Positions 49,538 through 58,997 are shown, counted from the first letter of the stretch. The stretch: 64,000 nt of DNA from CAZYAK01 sp964403335 (GCA_964403335.1 CAYOFI010000002.1:62001-126000), one strand, 5' to 3'. Numbers and translations are program-made. Notes: generated from the letters alone by a model not told the origin.

Positions 49538-50101
49538 ATGTTATTTAAAAACCGGTACCGTATCGAAACCGCCCGTTTACCCGGACGGGATTACACCCGT
49601 GGTTCGTATTTGATCACCATATGTACAAAAAATCGTGAATGCCATTTTGGATTCATTCGTCATGGAATCATGTGTTTGTCATGGATCGGATCGATCGTTG
49701 CCGATGAATGGCAAAAAACGGCGGTGATCCGGCCGAATGTGCGATTGGATGCGTGGGTGGTGATGCCAAATCATGTGCATATGATTGTGGGGATTCGGCC
49801 AACGGAACGGGTGGGGGTTACACGTGTGGTAGAGACGCCATGGCATGGCGTCTCTACGACCGCGGGAACGGGGTGGAAATCCGGTTGCCTGGGTGCAATC
49901 ATCGGACAATTTAAAATCGCGTGTACCAAACGCATTCGCACACACGGAAATACATCATTCGCATGGCAACCGCGATTTCACGATCGTATTATTCGACATG
50001 ACGCCGATTTGCCCAAAATTCGAGCGTATATCGTTCGCAATCCTGCGATGTGGGAACGTGATCGAAACAATCCAATTTCTAGGTTACAATCACATCAATG
50101 A
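49538..50101 (+). CDS. REP-associated tyrosine transposase (Y1/HUH, RAYT)
   Basis: 187 residues. TnpA_REP hallmarks: RGSYLITICTKNRECHFG, VVMPNHVHMIVGI (the HUH metal-binding motif) and ADLPKIRAYIVRNPAMWERD with the nucleophile Tyr. These single-strand transposases mobilise REP hairpins. The flanking palindrome lies upstream, and a second copy is embedded in-frame in this gene (codons for VVETPWHGVST). The stop overlaps the tkt start (ATGA). The presence of the repeat within the CDS may have lengthened a surface loop; activity is uncertain. Confidence 0.9.
   Translation: MLFKNRYRIETARLPGRDYTRGSYLITICTKNRECHFGFIRHGIMCLSWIGSIVADEWQKTAVIRPNVRLDAWVVMPNHVHMIVGIRPTERVGVTRVVETPWHGVSTTAGTGWKSGCLGAIIGQFKIACTKRIRTHGNTSFAWQPRFHDRIIRHDADLPKIRAYIVRNPAMWERDRNNPISRLQSHQ
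49829..49857. repeat. REP-type palindrome inside the transposase gene
   Basis: Same GTAGAGACGCCATG/ATGGCGTCTCTAC palindrome as at 49486, in-frame in the coding sequence. Confidence 0.8.
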
Positions 50102-52431
50102 CCCCCCGCCCCGACCGCGCATCCCTCACCGGCAAAGACGTTTCCGTAGTCCCTATGTCCCTTCAACGGATCATGGGATCCGTTCAACCCGTCGATATAT
50201 TGTGGGTTGGGCCAAAGGAGGCGAAACCGCTTTCCAAAGACGACCAACAGGCCTACGACCTCGCCCACAAAATCGTGTGCCACCTCGCGATTCAGGCGCC
50301 GACAAAACATTCGTCCGGACATCCGGGCGGCGTATTGTCGTCCTTCACCTTCGCCTATCTCCTCAGCAAACGCCGCGATCCCGCGGTCGATCAGCCGTTG
50401 CGCATTTCTCCCGGGCACCTCTCGCTCCTTTCCTACGGATTGCAGTGGCTGTTCGGGCGCGAAGGGAACGACAAGCGTCTTGCATCACCACAGACGATCA
50501 TCGATACGTTCCGGACCCCAAGCGGCCTGCCCGGCCACGTTGAAGCCGGCATCGGCGACATTCCGTTTGGCACGGGACCACTTGGCAAAGGCGTGAGCAA
50601 CGCACTGGGTGTCGCCTTCGGTCTGAAGCTGCAAAAAAAACCGGGGATCGCCGATGTCTTGCTGGCGGATGGCGATGCGCAGGAAGGACAGGTGTTTGAA
50701 GCGTTTCGTTTGGCATCACGTCTCCAGCTGGATAATTTGATCGTGCACGGCGACTTCAACGACATTCAATTGAGCGATGAGCCTTCACGCACGGTCGCGG
50801 CGGATTTTTCCTCGATGGCGGCTGCCGCGGGATGGAGAGTGATCGAGGTCCAGAACGGAAATGACCCGGCGCAAGTCCAAGCGGCGCTGGAAGTCGCCGA
50901 TTCTTTCGCCGGCAAAGGCCATCCGATCTTCCTCTGTTACTACACGACCATGGGCTACGGCGTGCCGCACATGGAAGAAGGATCGAATACAGGAAAAGAA
51001 AACTTCCATGGTTCCCCTCTTAAAAAAGATGTCGCCGAAGCAGCACTGAAGAAATTGCCGTCGCTTGAATCGCTTGTTGCTGAGTACGAGCCGTTTCAGA
51101 AGGCGGAAAAAAAACGTTTCACCGCCAAACCACGCACGCAAACCGATATTCCCCTTACGTGGAATGTCAGCTCGTTGAAAGGCTACGAGCGAACAGTCAC
51201 GGCGGAAAAAGGAGCTGCTCGCAAAGATCTGGGTGAGACGCATATTCAAAAATTAATGAAGGCCGACGAGCGCATCGTCGTGCTTCACGCGGACCTCGCG
51301 GCATCGGGAGGCTTCGACAAGGTCCTCAAAGCCTTCCCGGATCGCGTCATCAACGTGGGGGTCGCCGAAGCCAACATGTACATGATGGCCGCGGGTATGC
51401 GCCAGACAGGATTGCTTCCCGTGACGTATACATTCGCGGCATTCGGAACGAACGAAGCGCGCGCGAACGCCCGTCTTATCGACATCAATTGCGGCCACAC
51501 GCGCGTCGGCGTGATTCACGATTGCACGCATGCCGGGTTGAGCGTAGGGGAAGACGGAGAGACGCACCAGGAACGCAATTATCTGAATATTCCTTTCGAT
51601 AACACACAGGTCTGGATGCCGGGCGACAGCAATCAAGCGGGAGCCGCTGCAGAAAAAGCATTTGAGATGATCGCTGATGGCTACAAGAACGTCTATATTT
51701 TTTCTGCTCGAAGCGGTCATCCGCAATTGCTGACTCCCGCGGGCGAGCCGATCTACGGAAAGGAATACGTGTTCGATGGACTGATGGATATCGTCCGCGG
51801 TACCGGAGGGATTGATGATGAAGTGACCATCCTCGCGACGGGTATCGCCGTTCATGACGCCGTCACGGCTGCAGACCGTGCGTGGGAAGAAGAAAAGATC
51901 CGTGTGCGCGTCCTAAACGTCGGATGCATCCGCCCCTTGGACGCGGCCGGAGTCATTCAAGCCGCATTGGAAACGCATCACCTGATCGTCGCCGAGGATC
52001 ACAACATCGAAGGCGGGCTCGCAAGCCAGGTCGCCGACGTGATCGCCGATTTCCAACTCCCCTGCTCCCTGCGGCGCCTCGGAGTCCGCCACTACTTCCC
52101 CTCTGCGACTGCAGAAGACCTGAAGTTCCTCGCCGGGCTGGATGTCGATTCCATCCTGGAAGCTGTTCTTGATGAAAAGAAAAAAGAAGTCCGCGGCGGC
52201 GAAGACGCCTTGGTGACGACGATCTTCACGCTGCTCGAAAACTCCAAAGCCAGCAGTTTCCGGGATACCGTACACCCGTTTATTGACCGGCTGCATGAAG
52301 AAAAGGGCTATTTGGAATCTTTACGGGACAAGTGGAAGAAGCGCGCCAGCGCGGCCTCCAAACTGCCGACAAATTTGCAGCTGCGCAAAGGCCTGGAGAG
52401 GGACTTAATGCCTGGAGAATTCTTACCGTAA
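50098..52431 (+). CDS. tkt: Transketolase
   Basis: 777 residues, longer than the usual ~660 because of an N-terminal ~50-residue extension and internal spacing. Thiamine-diphosphate site LLADGDAQEGQVFEA; substrate motifs KHSSGHPGGVLS, GTGPLGKGVSNALGVAFGL (in part GPLGKGVSNALGVA), HDCTHAGLSVGEDGETHQ; and the pyrimidine domain VGVAEANMYMMAAGM. It moves two-carbon units between pentose and triose/hexose phosphates. The ATG overlaps the transposase stop, but its own promoter is likely further inside or upstream; start could be a later Met (MSLQRIMGSV, residue 20). Confidence 0.92.
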   Translation: MTPRPDRASLTGKDVSVVPMSLQRIMGSVQPVDILWVGPKEAKPLSKDDQQAYDLAHKIVCHLAIQAPTKHSSGHPGGVLSSFTFAYLLSKRRDPAVDQPLRISPGHLSLLSYGLQWLFGREGNDKRLASPQTIIDTFRTPSGLPGHVEAGIGDIPFGTGPLGKGVSNALGVAFGLKLQKKPGIADVLLADGDAQEGQVFEAFRLASRLQLDNLIVHGDFNDIQLSDEPSRTVAADFSSMAAAAGWRVIEVQNGNDPAQVQAALEVADSFAGKGHPIFLCYYTTMGYGVPHMEEGSNTGKENFHGSPLKKDVAEAALKKLPSLESLVAEYEPFQKAEKKRFTAKPRTQTDIPLTWNVSSLKGYERTVTAEKGAARKDLGETHIQKLMKADERIVVLHADLAASGGFDKVLKAFPDRVINVGVAEANMYMMAAGMRQTGLLPVTYTFAAFGTNEARANARLIDINCGHTRVGVIHDCTHAGLSVGEDGETHQERNYLNIPFDNTQVWMPGDSNQAGAAAEKAFEMIADGYKNVYIFSARSGHPQLLTPAGEPIYGKEYVFDGLMDIVRGTGGIDDEVTILATGIAVHDAVTAADRAWEEEKIRVRVLNVGCIRPLDAAGVIQAALETHHLIVAEDHNIEGGLASQVADVIADFQLPCSLRRLGVRHYFPSATAEDLKFLAGLDVDSILEAVLDEKKKEVRGGEDALVTTIFTLLENSKASSFRDTVHPFIDRLHEEKGYLESLRDKWKKRASAASKLPTNLQLRKGLERDLMPGEFLP

Positions 52432-52448
52432 AGCGGTAGAATATCCCT

Positions 52449-52539
52449 GGAGAGGTGGCCGAGTGGTCGATGGCGACGGACTTGAAATCCGTTAGGCTCC
52501 TCGTGGGTCTCGAGGGTTCGAATCCCTCCCTCTCCGCCA
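52449..52539 (+). tRNA. tRNA-Ser (anticodon TGA)
   Basis: Acceptor GGAGAGG/CCTCTCC, G, encoded CCA. Anticodon stem CGGA/TCCG with loop CTTGAAA; long variable arm (GGCTCCTCGTGGGTC); T-loop GGTTCGAATCC. The last 16 bases recur at 52607-52622. Confidence 0.95.
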
Positions 52540-52622
52540 TCCGTCTTCGTCTGCGGACTACGACGCGATGGTCGTAGGCTCGACGAAGCCCGAAGGCGTA
52601 GACGGCCCCTCCCTCTCCGCCA
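52524..52622 (+). repeat. Duplicated tRNA-Ser 3' end with palindromic module
   Basis: CCCTCCCTCTCCGCCA at 52524-52539 is repeated exactly at 52607-52622. The 67 bases between hold the hairpin CTACGAC-GCGATG-GTCGTAG (52558-52577) and the CGACGAAGCCCGAAGGCGTAGACG segment. It looks like an integration scar. Confidence 0.6.
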
Positions 52623-52661
52623 ACAGAGCGAAGGCGGGCAATGACAGAACACTCAAGATCA

Positions 52662-54788
52662 TCAGCCGCTGTGTACACCAGTGGCGATCGGCGTTGCCAT
52701 GGTGATCAACTCACCGTCGATGATCGCCTCCGGATCAAGAAATGAATCGGATTCTTGATAGACTTTTTTGTCAGCCTCACTTGCCGCTTTGCCGTAGGTT
52801 TCCTTGCGCAATATCTGCATCATGAATTCACTCAAATACCGCGTACCCGTACCTTGCGACCAGAANNNNNNNNNNAGGTCTTTATCCACGTGATGCGGTG
52901 AAGTATTAAAATCGTATGGCTTCTGCTGCAAGAAGACATTCACATGTTTTGCAAGCGCGGGATCTTTGCGCAATTCCTCCAAAAAACCGTTGCGCAATGC
53001 CCCTCCGAAACACGCGATCGTACCGATGTTGAACAGGCACGCAGGATCTTTTTTGACATAGTCGCGCACAAGATCCATCAACGCTTTGGCATTGATGCCA
53101 TCGCGAAAATCCAAGCCTCTGTTGTCTCCATGCGCGAAAAAATCGATATTGAACGTTCGGCATCCGTCGGCATACGCATTTTTCACCTGCTCCGTCAGCT
53201 GCGCCGTAGGCTTGTCTGAGAAAATGCCGGGATGGATGGTCATCGCGTCGCCATACCGTTCCTTCAACGCCCCGGAGTAGAATTGCGCGTGCGCCAACAT
53301 GTGACCCACCGGATTGGTATCATTGCCTGCCTCCACTTTGGGGAACACCTTGATGTGCGCTATTTTTGCGTCTTTCGGCAGATCGAATTTTTCTAACAGT
53401 TTTCTTCCCGTCGATTCTTTTTCATAGATGTCCTTTGCCTGACGTACCAATGTTTCCATATCCGCACCTACAAGATCGCTATACCAAATTTTCACGCGCA
53501 TCTGCGATTGCGCAAGATTCTGTAACTGAAAATAGAGACCCGTCAGCACTCCTTGCGCCGTCAATTCCCAACGCGACCCGTCCTTGGCTGTGTACAAAGC
53601 TTTTTCATCCTCCACAGTGATCTGTTTTTTGAGGGCATCTGTGAGTTTCTTGGCATCTACCCCGCGTTTGGCTGCCTGTTCGAATATCGCAGGCAACGTT
53701 CCATCCGCTATCGCTTCCATCAGCACTCGCTTTTCCACCGAGAGAAACGCTCCTTTGTTTTGCCCCTCTGCGCATCGTACGATCACACGTTCTTGACGGC
53801 TTGGTTCCACATGCCAGCGCTCGTCGCCTTTTTCTGTTTTGCGTACGCAAATGCATGAATCTTTTTCATTTTGTATCTCGTACGGCACTTTTTTTCCGGA
53901 CGCATTCAATATGCTGACTGCGACATCGACGCTTTCTTGAATATCTTTCAACAAACCTTTCAGCCACGTAGATTCTTTCAGTTTTTTTTCTACGTCCACA
54001 ATTGTGTCTTGCATGTTCAAGAGATCCAAAACTTGCTTGCCGCGGCCTTCTTGTTTTTCCTGTTTATACGGCGCGGCCGTTCGCAAGTACTGCAGAAACG
54101 CCTCTTTATTTTGGCGAATTTCCGCATGAATCTCTTCTTCCAATGCGCGAATTTTTTCTTTGCAAAGCTGCTCTCCTTCCTTTGTACCCTGGTTGCTCAA
54201 CAGCATATATAACTGCTTCCCTCGCGCGTGGAACGCGATGAAGAGCTCTTTTTTGTCCCGGGGTTTGCGCTCCAGCCATTCCGCATCAAAGGCGGCCAAT
54301 TCTTTTTTCGTTTTTTCTATGGCCTGTTTCGGTTCGGCCATGTCGCTCAATCGTTTTGTCAGACGCAGTATTTCTTCCTTTCCCGGACCGGCCAAAAGCG
54401 GCCTTGCAATTTCATCGTAGCAAATTTGTAGGACGGTGAATTGCAGCTCTGCCGGAGTCATTTTCCAGTCCTCTATTTTTTTTCGTGTGTCCGGACGCGT
54501 GTCCAGCAATACCCGTTCGGCACGCGCAAGCATGTCGCGAATGATAGGTTTTGCCTTGGGATCAAAATTTTTGTCATGCTTTTCCAGCCATGTGTATAAC
54601 ACGCGCCGGACATAATCCGCATCTTCCGATTCATCTATGCGATTCAAAAACGGCAAGACAATCGCTTCGATTTCTTCCGGGGTCAACTTCTTCAGAGGAG
54701 CCGGATCTTTCTTCTCCGGGGACTGCGGAGTCTCTCCGTTAAAACGGAGTAATCGCCGTTCGGAGTTGATTTTTTGTATATGTCGCAT
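52662..54788 (-). CDS. Large protein with possible clan CD (caspase-like) peptidase region; contains an assembly gap
   Basis: 708 residues, with ten Ns at 52866-52875 but the same frame open on both sides. N-terminal ~330 residues are charged coiled coils (EKTKKELAAFDAEWLER, RALEEEIHAEIRQNK). Near the C-terminus, FNIDFFAHGDNRGLDF (~551) and LFNIGTIACFGGALRNGF (~592) have the 'hydrophobic-His-Gly' and 'hydrophobic-Ala-Cys-x-Gly' blocks of clan CD cysteine peptidases. No signal peptide. TGATATAAT lies 7 nt before the ATG (leaderless). The gene is more AT-rich than its neighbours, hinting at transfer. Peptidase assignment is inference. Confidence 0.6.
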   Translation of the reverse strand: MRHIQKINSERRLLRFNGETPQSPEKKDPAPLKKLTPEEIEAIVLPFLNRIDESEDADYVRRVLYTWLEKHDKNFDPKAKPIIRDMLARAERVLLDTRPDTRKKIEDWKMTPAELQFTVLQICYDEIARPLLAGPGKEEILRLTKRLSDMAEPKQAIEKTKKELAAFDAEWLERKPRDKKELFIAFHARGKQLYMLLSNQGTKEGEQLCKEKIRALEEEIHAEIRQNKEAFLQYLRTAAPYKQEKQEGRGKQVLDLLNMQDTIVDVEKKLKESTWLKGLLKDIQESVDVAVSILNASGKKVPYEIQNEKDSCICVRKTEKGDERWHVEPSRQERVIVRCAEGQNKGAFLSVEKRVLMEAIADGTLPAIFEQAAKRGVDAKKLTDALKKQITVEDEKALYTAKDGSRWELTAQGVLTGLYFQLQNLAQSQMRVKIWYSDLVGADMETLVRQAKDIYEKESTGRKLLEKFDLPKDAKIAHIKVFPKVEAGNDTNPVGHMLAHAQFYSGALKERYGDAMTIHPGIFSDKPTAQLTEQVKNAYADGCRTFNIDFFAHGDNRGLDFRDGINAKALMDLVRDYVKKDPACLFNIGTIACFGGALRNGFLEELRKDPALAKHVNVFLQQKPYDFNTSPHHVDKDXXXXFWSQGTGTRYLSEFMMQILRKETYGKAASEADKKVYQESDSFLDPEAIIDGELITMATPIATGVHSG
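52866..52875. other. Assembly gap (10 Ns)
   Basis: Ten undetermined bases inside the caspase-like gene; frame is kept across it. Confidence 1.
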
Positions 54789-54795
54789 TTAATAC

Positions 54796-54804
54796 ATTAT
54801 ATCA
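54796..54804 (-). promoter_or_regulatory. Extended -10 of the caspase-like gene (leaderless)
   Basis: TGA-TATAAT on the minus strand, 7 nt from the ATG. Confidence 0.6.
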
Positions 54805-54807
54805 TAA

Positions 54808-56436
54808 TTATCGTATTCTATCAATTAACGTCTCAAACATTATTCCCCTGTCCGATGCCCGTACACGCACCGCTTTGGCGGTAGATGTTTCGACCGAATC
54901 AAACTGATCGAACAGGAAATTGCCGATGCCATGGAAAATCGGCACGCCTTTGTACATTTCCATGTCGCTCTGCACGTGGGTGTGTGCGGCGATCACGGCG
55001 TCGGCACCTGCATCAACGAAGCTGCGCAGATACCGTTGCTCCAGCTCCGTGGTCAACGCTTGATACTCCGTCCCCGCATGAACAAACACGACCTGCGGTA
55101 CACCGGAATTCTTCGATGCCTGCAAAGAGTTGATGACACGTTGATAATCACCGGGAAAATCGGCGGTCCCGGCATCAGCAACCGGATTAAGAGTATTCGT
55201 AAGCGCGTGGACCTGCATATCACCGATAATCGTTCCGGTTGTTGTCAGAGGAAATTCCTGTTCCGCATCAAGCAGTGACCGCGTACCCCTGTACCCGGCA
55301 TCATGCTGATCCAACATATGATTGTTTTCGATACTCCAATGCGTCGCAAGCGTCCGGATTTTTCCCCATGTCGCGGCTTCGTTGCAAAAGATAAACGGAT
55401 TCGGATGGTCGCTGCAATTGGCTTGAAGCGGCCCTTCCAAATTCACGACACGCGGCCCATCCCCGTTCCAGAATTCTTGCATTGATGATGACAAATCCAA
55501 CACCGTATCGGCTGACGCGCGCGTTACGGTCACATCGCCACCGAACGAGACGTCATCAGAAGAAAGGGGCGCATTTTTGTAGAATACGATCGAAAAATGA
55601 CTCGTCGTCGATTGCGCGGTTTCTTCTTTCAAAAGACGTGCGGAGTTTGTATGCAGTAAGACTGAGGGGTTATACGCGCCGCGTTCATCGGCGATATGCG
55701 CGGCAACCCACAAACATGCCGGGCAATCGCTCTGCGCTGGATTTTCCAATCGGCCGATCCCTTCAAAATTTTTTGAAAACAACGCTTTGGCAGTCTTCTC
55801 ATCGGCTTCGTCCGACTTTTGCAACGATAGGTAATGTGAGAAGTCGCTACTGATGACAAGCGTGACATCCGAACCAAGAGCCTGACGCACAAGTGCCAAT
55901 ACAGCGGCCTGATCCTTCACCCAATCGGGCCGAATGGAGATCGCCACGGGGGTAACGCGTGTACTCGGCAAAAGCTTGGTAATGAACGGCGTCACCGCAT
56001 GAATACCGTGTTCTTTCTGAAACATGCCGGGATTATCGGACACCATCGCTGACGCACGAAGCGCATCAAGAATACTTGGATCCGGGCGTGTCGCACCCAA
56101 GTCGGTCTTCACACCGACATTGCCCGTACATAAAAGTGTCGGGCACGCGGCAAAGTGATCAGGCGACAGGAGCAAGATGGACCGCGGTGCATCAACAACA
56201 AGTGATTGGATACCTGCGGCGATGGTCACGGCCGCGGTCAAATGATGCGGGACGATCGCGACCGGCATAGCCGGTGTACGACCTCGATCGGGAAGTTTTG
56301 CGGCATCATATAACCCTTGGAATATCGTCTGCAGGCTATCGCTTCCCAAAGGGATGGTCAGTGTCACCAAAGGCTCCGCCTGCGTGCAGCCCGTAAGCAG
56401 ACAGAGCCCGAATGCGATGGCGATCAGCCTGTTCAC
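54808..56436 (-). CDS. Lipoprotein with fused MEMO and CapA domains
   Basis: About 542 residues from the GTG at 56436, chosen because it overlaps the stop of the upstream gene (GTGA) and gives a proper lipoprotein signal: VNRLIAIAFGLCLLTGC. The MEMO (AmmeMemoRadiSam protein B-like) domain follows (VAIVPHHLTAAVTIAAGIQ, ILLLSPDHFAAC, VISSDFSHYLS, plus a His/Cys metal-site set), then a CapA/PgsA-like metallophosphatase domain (DDVSFGGDVTVTR, VVNLEGPLQANC, NNHMLDQHDAGYRGT, VVFVHAGTEYQ, AAHTHVQSDMEMYKG). CapA domains are involved in poly-gamma-glutamate or surface polymer handling; the pairing with MEMO in one exported protein is unusual. Coupled to the DUF3160 gene. Confidence 0.82.
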   Translation of the reverse strand: MNRLIAIAFGLCLLTGCTQAEPLVTLTIPLGSDSLQTIFQGLYDAAKLPDRGRTPAMPVAIVPHHLTAAVTIAAGIQSLVVDAPRSILLLSPDHFAACPTLLCTGNVGVKTDLGATRPDPSILDALRASAMVSDNPGMFQKEHGIHAVTPFITKLLPSTRVTPVAISIRPDWVKDQAAVLALVRQALGSDVTLVISSDFSHYLSLQKSDEADEKTAKALFSKNFEGIGRLENPAQSDCPACLWVAAHIADERGAYNPSVLLHTNSARLLKEETAQSTTSHFSIVFYKNAPLSSDDVSFGGDVTVTRASADTVLDLSSSMQEFWNGDGPRVVNLEGPLQANCSDHPNPFIFCNEAATWGKIRTLATHWSIENNHMLDQHDAGYRGTRSLLDAEQEFPLTTTGTIIGDMQVHALTNTLNPVADAGTADFPGDYQRVINSLQASKNSGVPQVVFVHAGTEYQALTTELEQRYLRSFVDAGADAVIAAHTHVQSDMEMYKGVPIFHGIGNFLFDQFDSVETSTAKAVRVRASDRGIMFETLIDRIR

Positions 56437-58997
56437 TTGGAGGGGAAGAGCGGCGCGTACCAGCTGTTCACTGCGGGCCACGTAACGGGCTTGGTGTAGC
56501 GGAACGCGTCATTGTCATCCGTGCCCTCGTAAAAGATTTTCTGCCAGTCTTCATCCGTCATGCGCGGGCCGCCCAGGGGTTTGCGCGTTTCAAAGTGCGA
56601 GTAGGTGAAGCCGATGCCCAGTCGCGGGCCGTTGACGTCTTTGACGGCGGTCAGGATTACATAGGGAACACCGATACCTTCGTACAGAATCTCATGCGGG
56701 TGGGGAGTGTCGCCGCCCGTGTGCACATCGGCAACGAGAGCCGCACGTTTGTCTTTGGCCGGGAGCACAGGACCTTCGACAGGAACAGGAAGCGCATAGT
56801 TGAGCTTGTCGACAAGATCTTTGCGCAGCGTCTCCCAATCGCTGTGCGTGATGTCGTACGACACGCACTTCTGTCCCGGATTGAATTCATCATCGTACGT
56901 ATTTTCCACGACGGTTTCCGTCAGCGCGGTGTTCGCAAGTTCCTTGTTCGTATAGTCGATCACCGTATCCATCATCTCGATATACGCTTCCAACGGATAG
57001 AAATTCTTCAGTGTGAAGCCCAAATCTTTCAAACCCTGATGCATCCGCTTGGCCAAATATTGCATGCGTGTATAGGTGACGATCTGCGGTTCAATGTACG
57101 CCTTCGCGGGATCCGGCACTTTGCGCGGATCGCACGGCGCACCGCCGCCCAATTCCGCAAACGACTGTTTGGCGTACAGAAGGACTGCATGACGCAATTC
57201 CGTCCAGGCCCCAGCCGCTGTCTGCAATGTCTTCGCCGGCCAGGCGGCACCCTGCATGAAACGCGGGAGCTTGGCTCTGTTCGCCTGCTCGAATCCAAAG
57301 AGTCCTTTGATGGCCCATAATTCCGTCGTGTAGGCATTCTCGCGCCAATCGGCTTCCGTCATCGCCTTGGTCTCTTCCGTCAGTTCCGCCATGGCCTTAT
57401 CCACGGCCTTGCCGTTTTCCGGAGTGTAGAAATCCAGCGTGGGGATTTTGCTGCGGGCGTAATCGGATCCCAAGAGGCCCATCACTTCCAATACGGACGC
57501 CATGTGCGGCAACTTTGACGGGTAGCCCGGACGCGGAGCCTCATCCCCTTGTGTGAGATAGCCCGTCCAATAGGAATCCAGAATGAACTTTCCGCTAAAG
57601 AAGCGCATGCCTGTTGTCAGCGCGAGAACATCAGCCGATTGAACCGTTCCGACTGCCGGATATGCAGCCGCGATGCTCTTGATACGCGGCGGCTTCGCCT
57701 TCAACAAGAATGCGCGAATCGCTGCGGCTTGATCGGGCTTTCCTTTGGTTTCCTCCATGGCGCGCAAATAATCCTGCGGCATCAAGTCATCACTCGTGCC
57801 CACCATGAAGTTCACCGTGGATTCCAAGAGTCCATAACTCTTCAATTGATCGGGATGTTCGGACATCAATTGGCTGATGCCGAATGCATAGTCCGTCAAT
57901 GCATCGCTCTTCACGAAGAACGGCAATTGGATATACCAATTCATCGCGCGGAAGTACTGGCGGCGGAATGAGCTGCTTGTGTAGTGGCTGCGCGGCGTGA
58001 ACTGTGTGAAGTCGACTTTGAATCCCACATTCGTCGCTTCCTGATACGCTTTGTACTCCGGCGCAAAAACCGCGGGTACGGCCGGTTCCTTGGCCGCAAA
58101 AATCTGCCGCACGTCCTCAAGCACCGCCGCCTTGCTTTCGGCATCCAGATTCAATCCGTCAATGAATGCTTTGGCTTTTGCCTCCGTGTCGGCGGCTTTG
58201 TCGGCCGTATCAAATTCCGCCTTCACGGCTTCGGGATTCTTCATGCCGCCGTTCTCCTGATAGTAACTCTCTTGCGTCAGCGGAGCGATCGAGGTGGAGA
58301 GCAGCGCATGCGGGACCGCAAAATAGTTGCGCACTTTCATCCATTTTTTCTTCTCCGCGTCGGTCGAAGCCTTTGCGAGTTTCTCCGCAGATGCCGTATA
58401 GAACGTCTTCGAGAGCGTGCGCATCGCAGGGGCAAAGGCTGTGTTTTCCATCTCCTTCAGCAGCTCGACCTGAAGCAACGAGTAGGAATGCAAGAAAATA
58501 TCAGCGCTCCAGAAGAGCGCATTGGCTTGCGTGCGTGCCTTGGCATCTTTCCCGGCCACGGCATTGTAAAGGCCCAGGAATTCGCGGCCGTTTTCTCCGG
58601 TCAGCTCGGGAACAATCGTCGTATCCGTCAGGCGTTTGAGAATGAATTTTTGATCGGCGAGTTGTTTGCGTTCGGCGTCCGTGAGTTTGATACCGTATGC
58701 ATCCGCCATCGCCGTGAGATTTTTGACGTCATCAAAGGAAAAATCCGCGGCCAATTGGGCGTTGATGTTCACAGCAGGTTCCGTGTACGCGACGTTTCCG
58801 CCGAATCCGGCGGCATTCGCAGTCGCCGCTCCCCCCAGCGTGACGTCGTCGGAAGCATGCGGTGCGACGCTCGACGGTGACGATGCGGTCTGCTCCGACA
58901 CGGGCGCGGACGATGACGAATCCCCGGGTTGCGCAACCGGCGTACAGGCGGAAAGAAGAAAAACAGTCAGACACGTGACGGATACAACACGCCGCAT
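56433..58997 (-). CDS. DUF3160 lipoprotein
   Basis: 854 residues. Lipobox FLLSAC (Cys ~18), a Ser-rich linker, then the long helical DUF3160 region (VKNLTAMADAYGIKLTDAERKQL; RQIFAAKEPAVPAV; YTSSSFRRQYFRAMNWYIQLPFF, in part RRQYFRAMNWYIQLPF; DSYWTGYLTQGDEAP; VADVHTGGDTPHPH). DUF3160 proteins are large extracytoplasmic proteins of unknown function, found in CPR and some other phyla. The leader TTCCTCCTTCCTCTT is purely pyrimidine; TACACT would be the -10. First gene of a two-gene operon with the MEMO-CapA lipoprotein. Confidence 0.88.
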   Translation of the reverse strand: MRRVVSVTCLTVFLLSACTPVAQPGDSSSSAPVSEQTASSPSSVAPHASDDVTLGGAATANAAGFGGNVAYTEPAVNINAQLAADFSFDDVKNLTAMADAYGIKLTDAERKQLADQKFILKRLTDTTIVPELTGENGREFLGLYNAVAGKDAKARTQANALFWSADIFLHSYSLLQVELLKEMENTAFAPAMRTLSKTFYTASAEKLAKASTDAEKKKWMKVRNYFAVPHALLSTSIAPLTQESYYQENGGMKNPEAVKAEFDTADKAADTEAKAKAFIDGLNLDAESKAAVLEDVRQIFAAKEPAVPAVFAPEYKAYQEATNVGFKVDFTQFTPRSHYTSSSFRRQYFRAMNWYIQLPFFVKSDALTDYAFGISQLMSEHPDQLKSYGLLESTVNFMVGTSDDLMPQDYLRAMEETKGKPDQAAAIRAFLLKAKPPRIKSIAAAYPAVGTVQSADVLALTTGMRFFSGKFILDSYWTGYLTQGDEAPRPGYPSKLPHMASVLEVMGLLGSDYARSKIPTLDFYTPENGKAVDKAMAELTEETKAMTEADWRENAYTTELWAIKGLFGFEQANRAKLPRFMQGAAWPAKTLQTAAGAWTELRHAVLLYAKQSFAELGGGAPCDPRKVPDPAKAYIEPQIVTYTRMQYLAKRMHQGLKDLGFTLKNFYPLEAYIEMMDTVIDYTNKELANTALTETVVENTYDDEFNPGQKCVSYDITHSDWETLRKDLVDKLNYALPVPVEGPVLPAKDKRAALVADVHTGGDTPHPHEILYEGIGVPYVILTAVKDVNGPRLGIGFTYSHFETRKPLGGPRMTDEDWQKIFYEGTDDNDAFRYTKPVTWPAVNSWYAPLFPSK

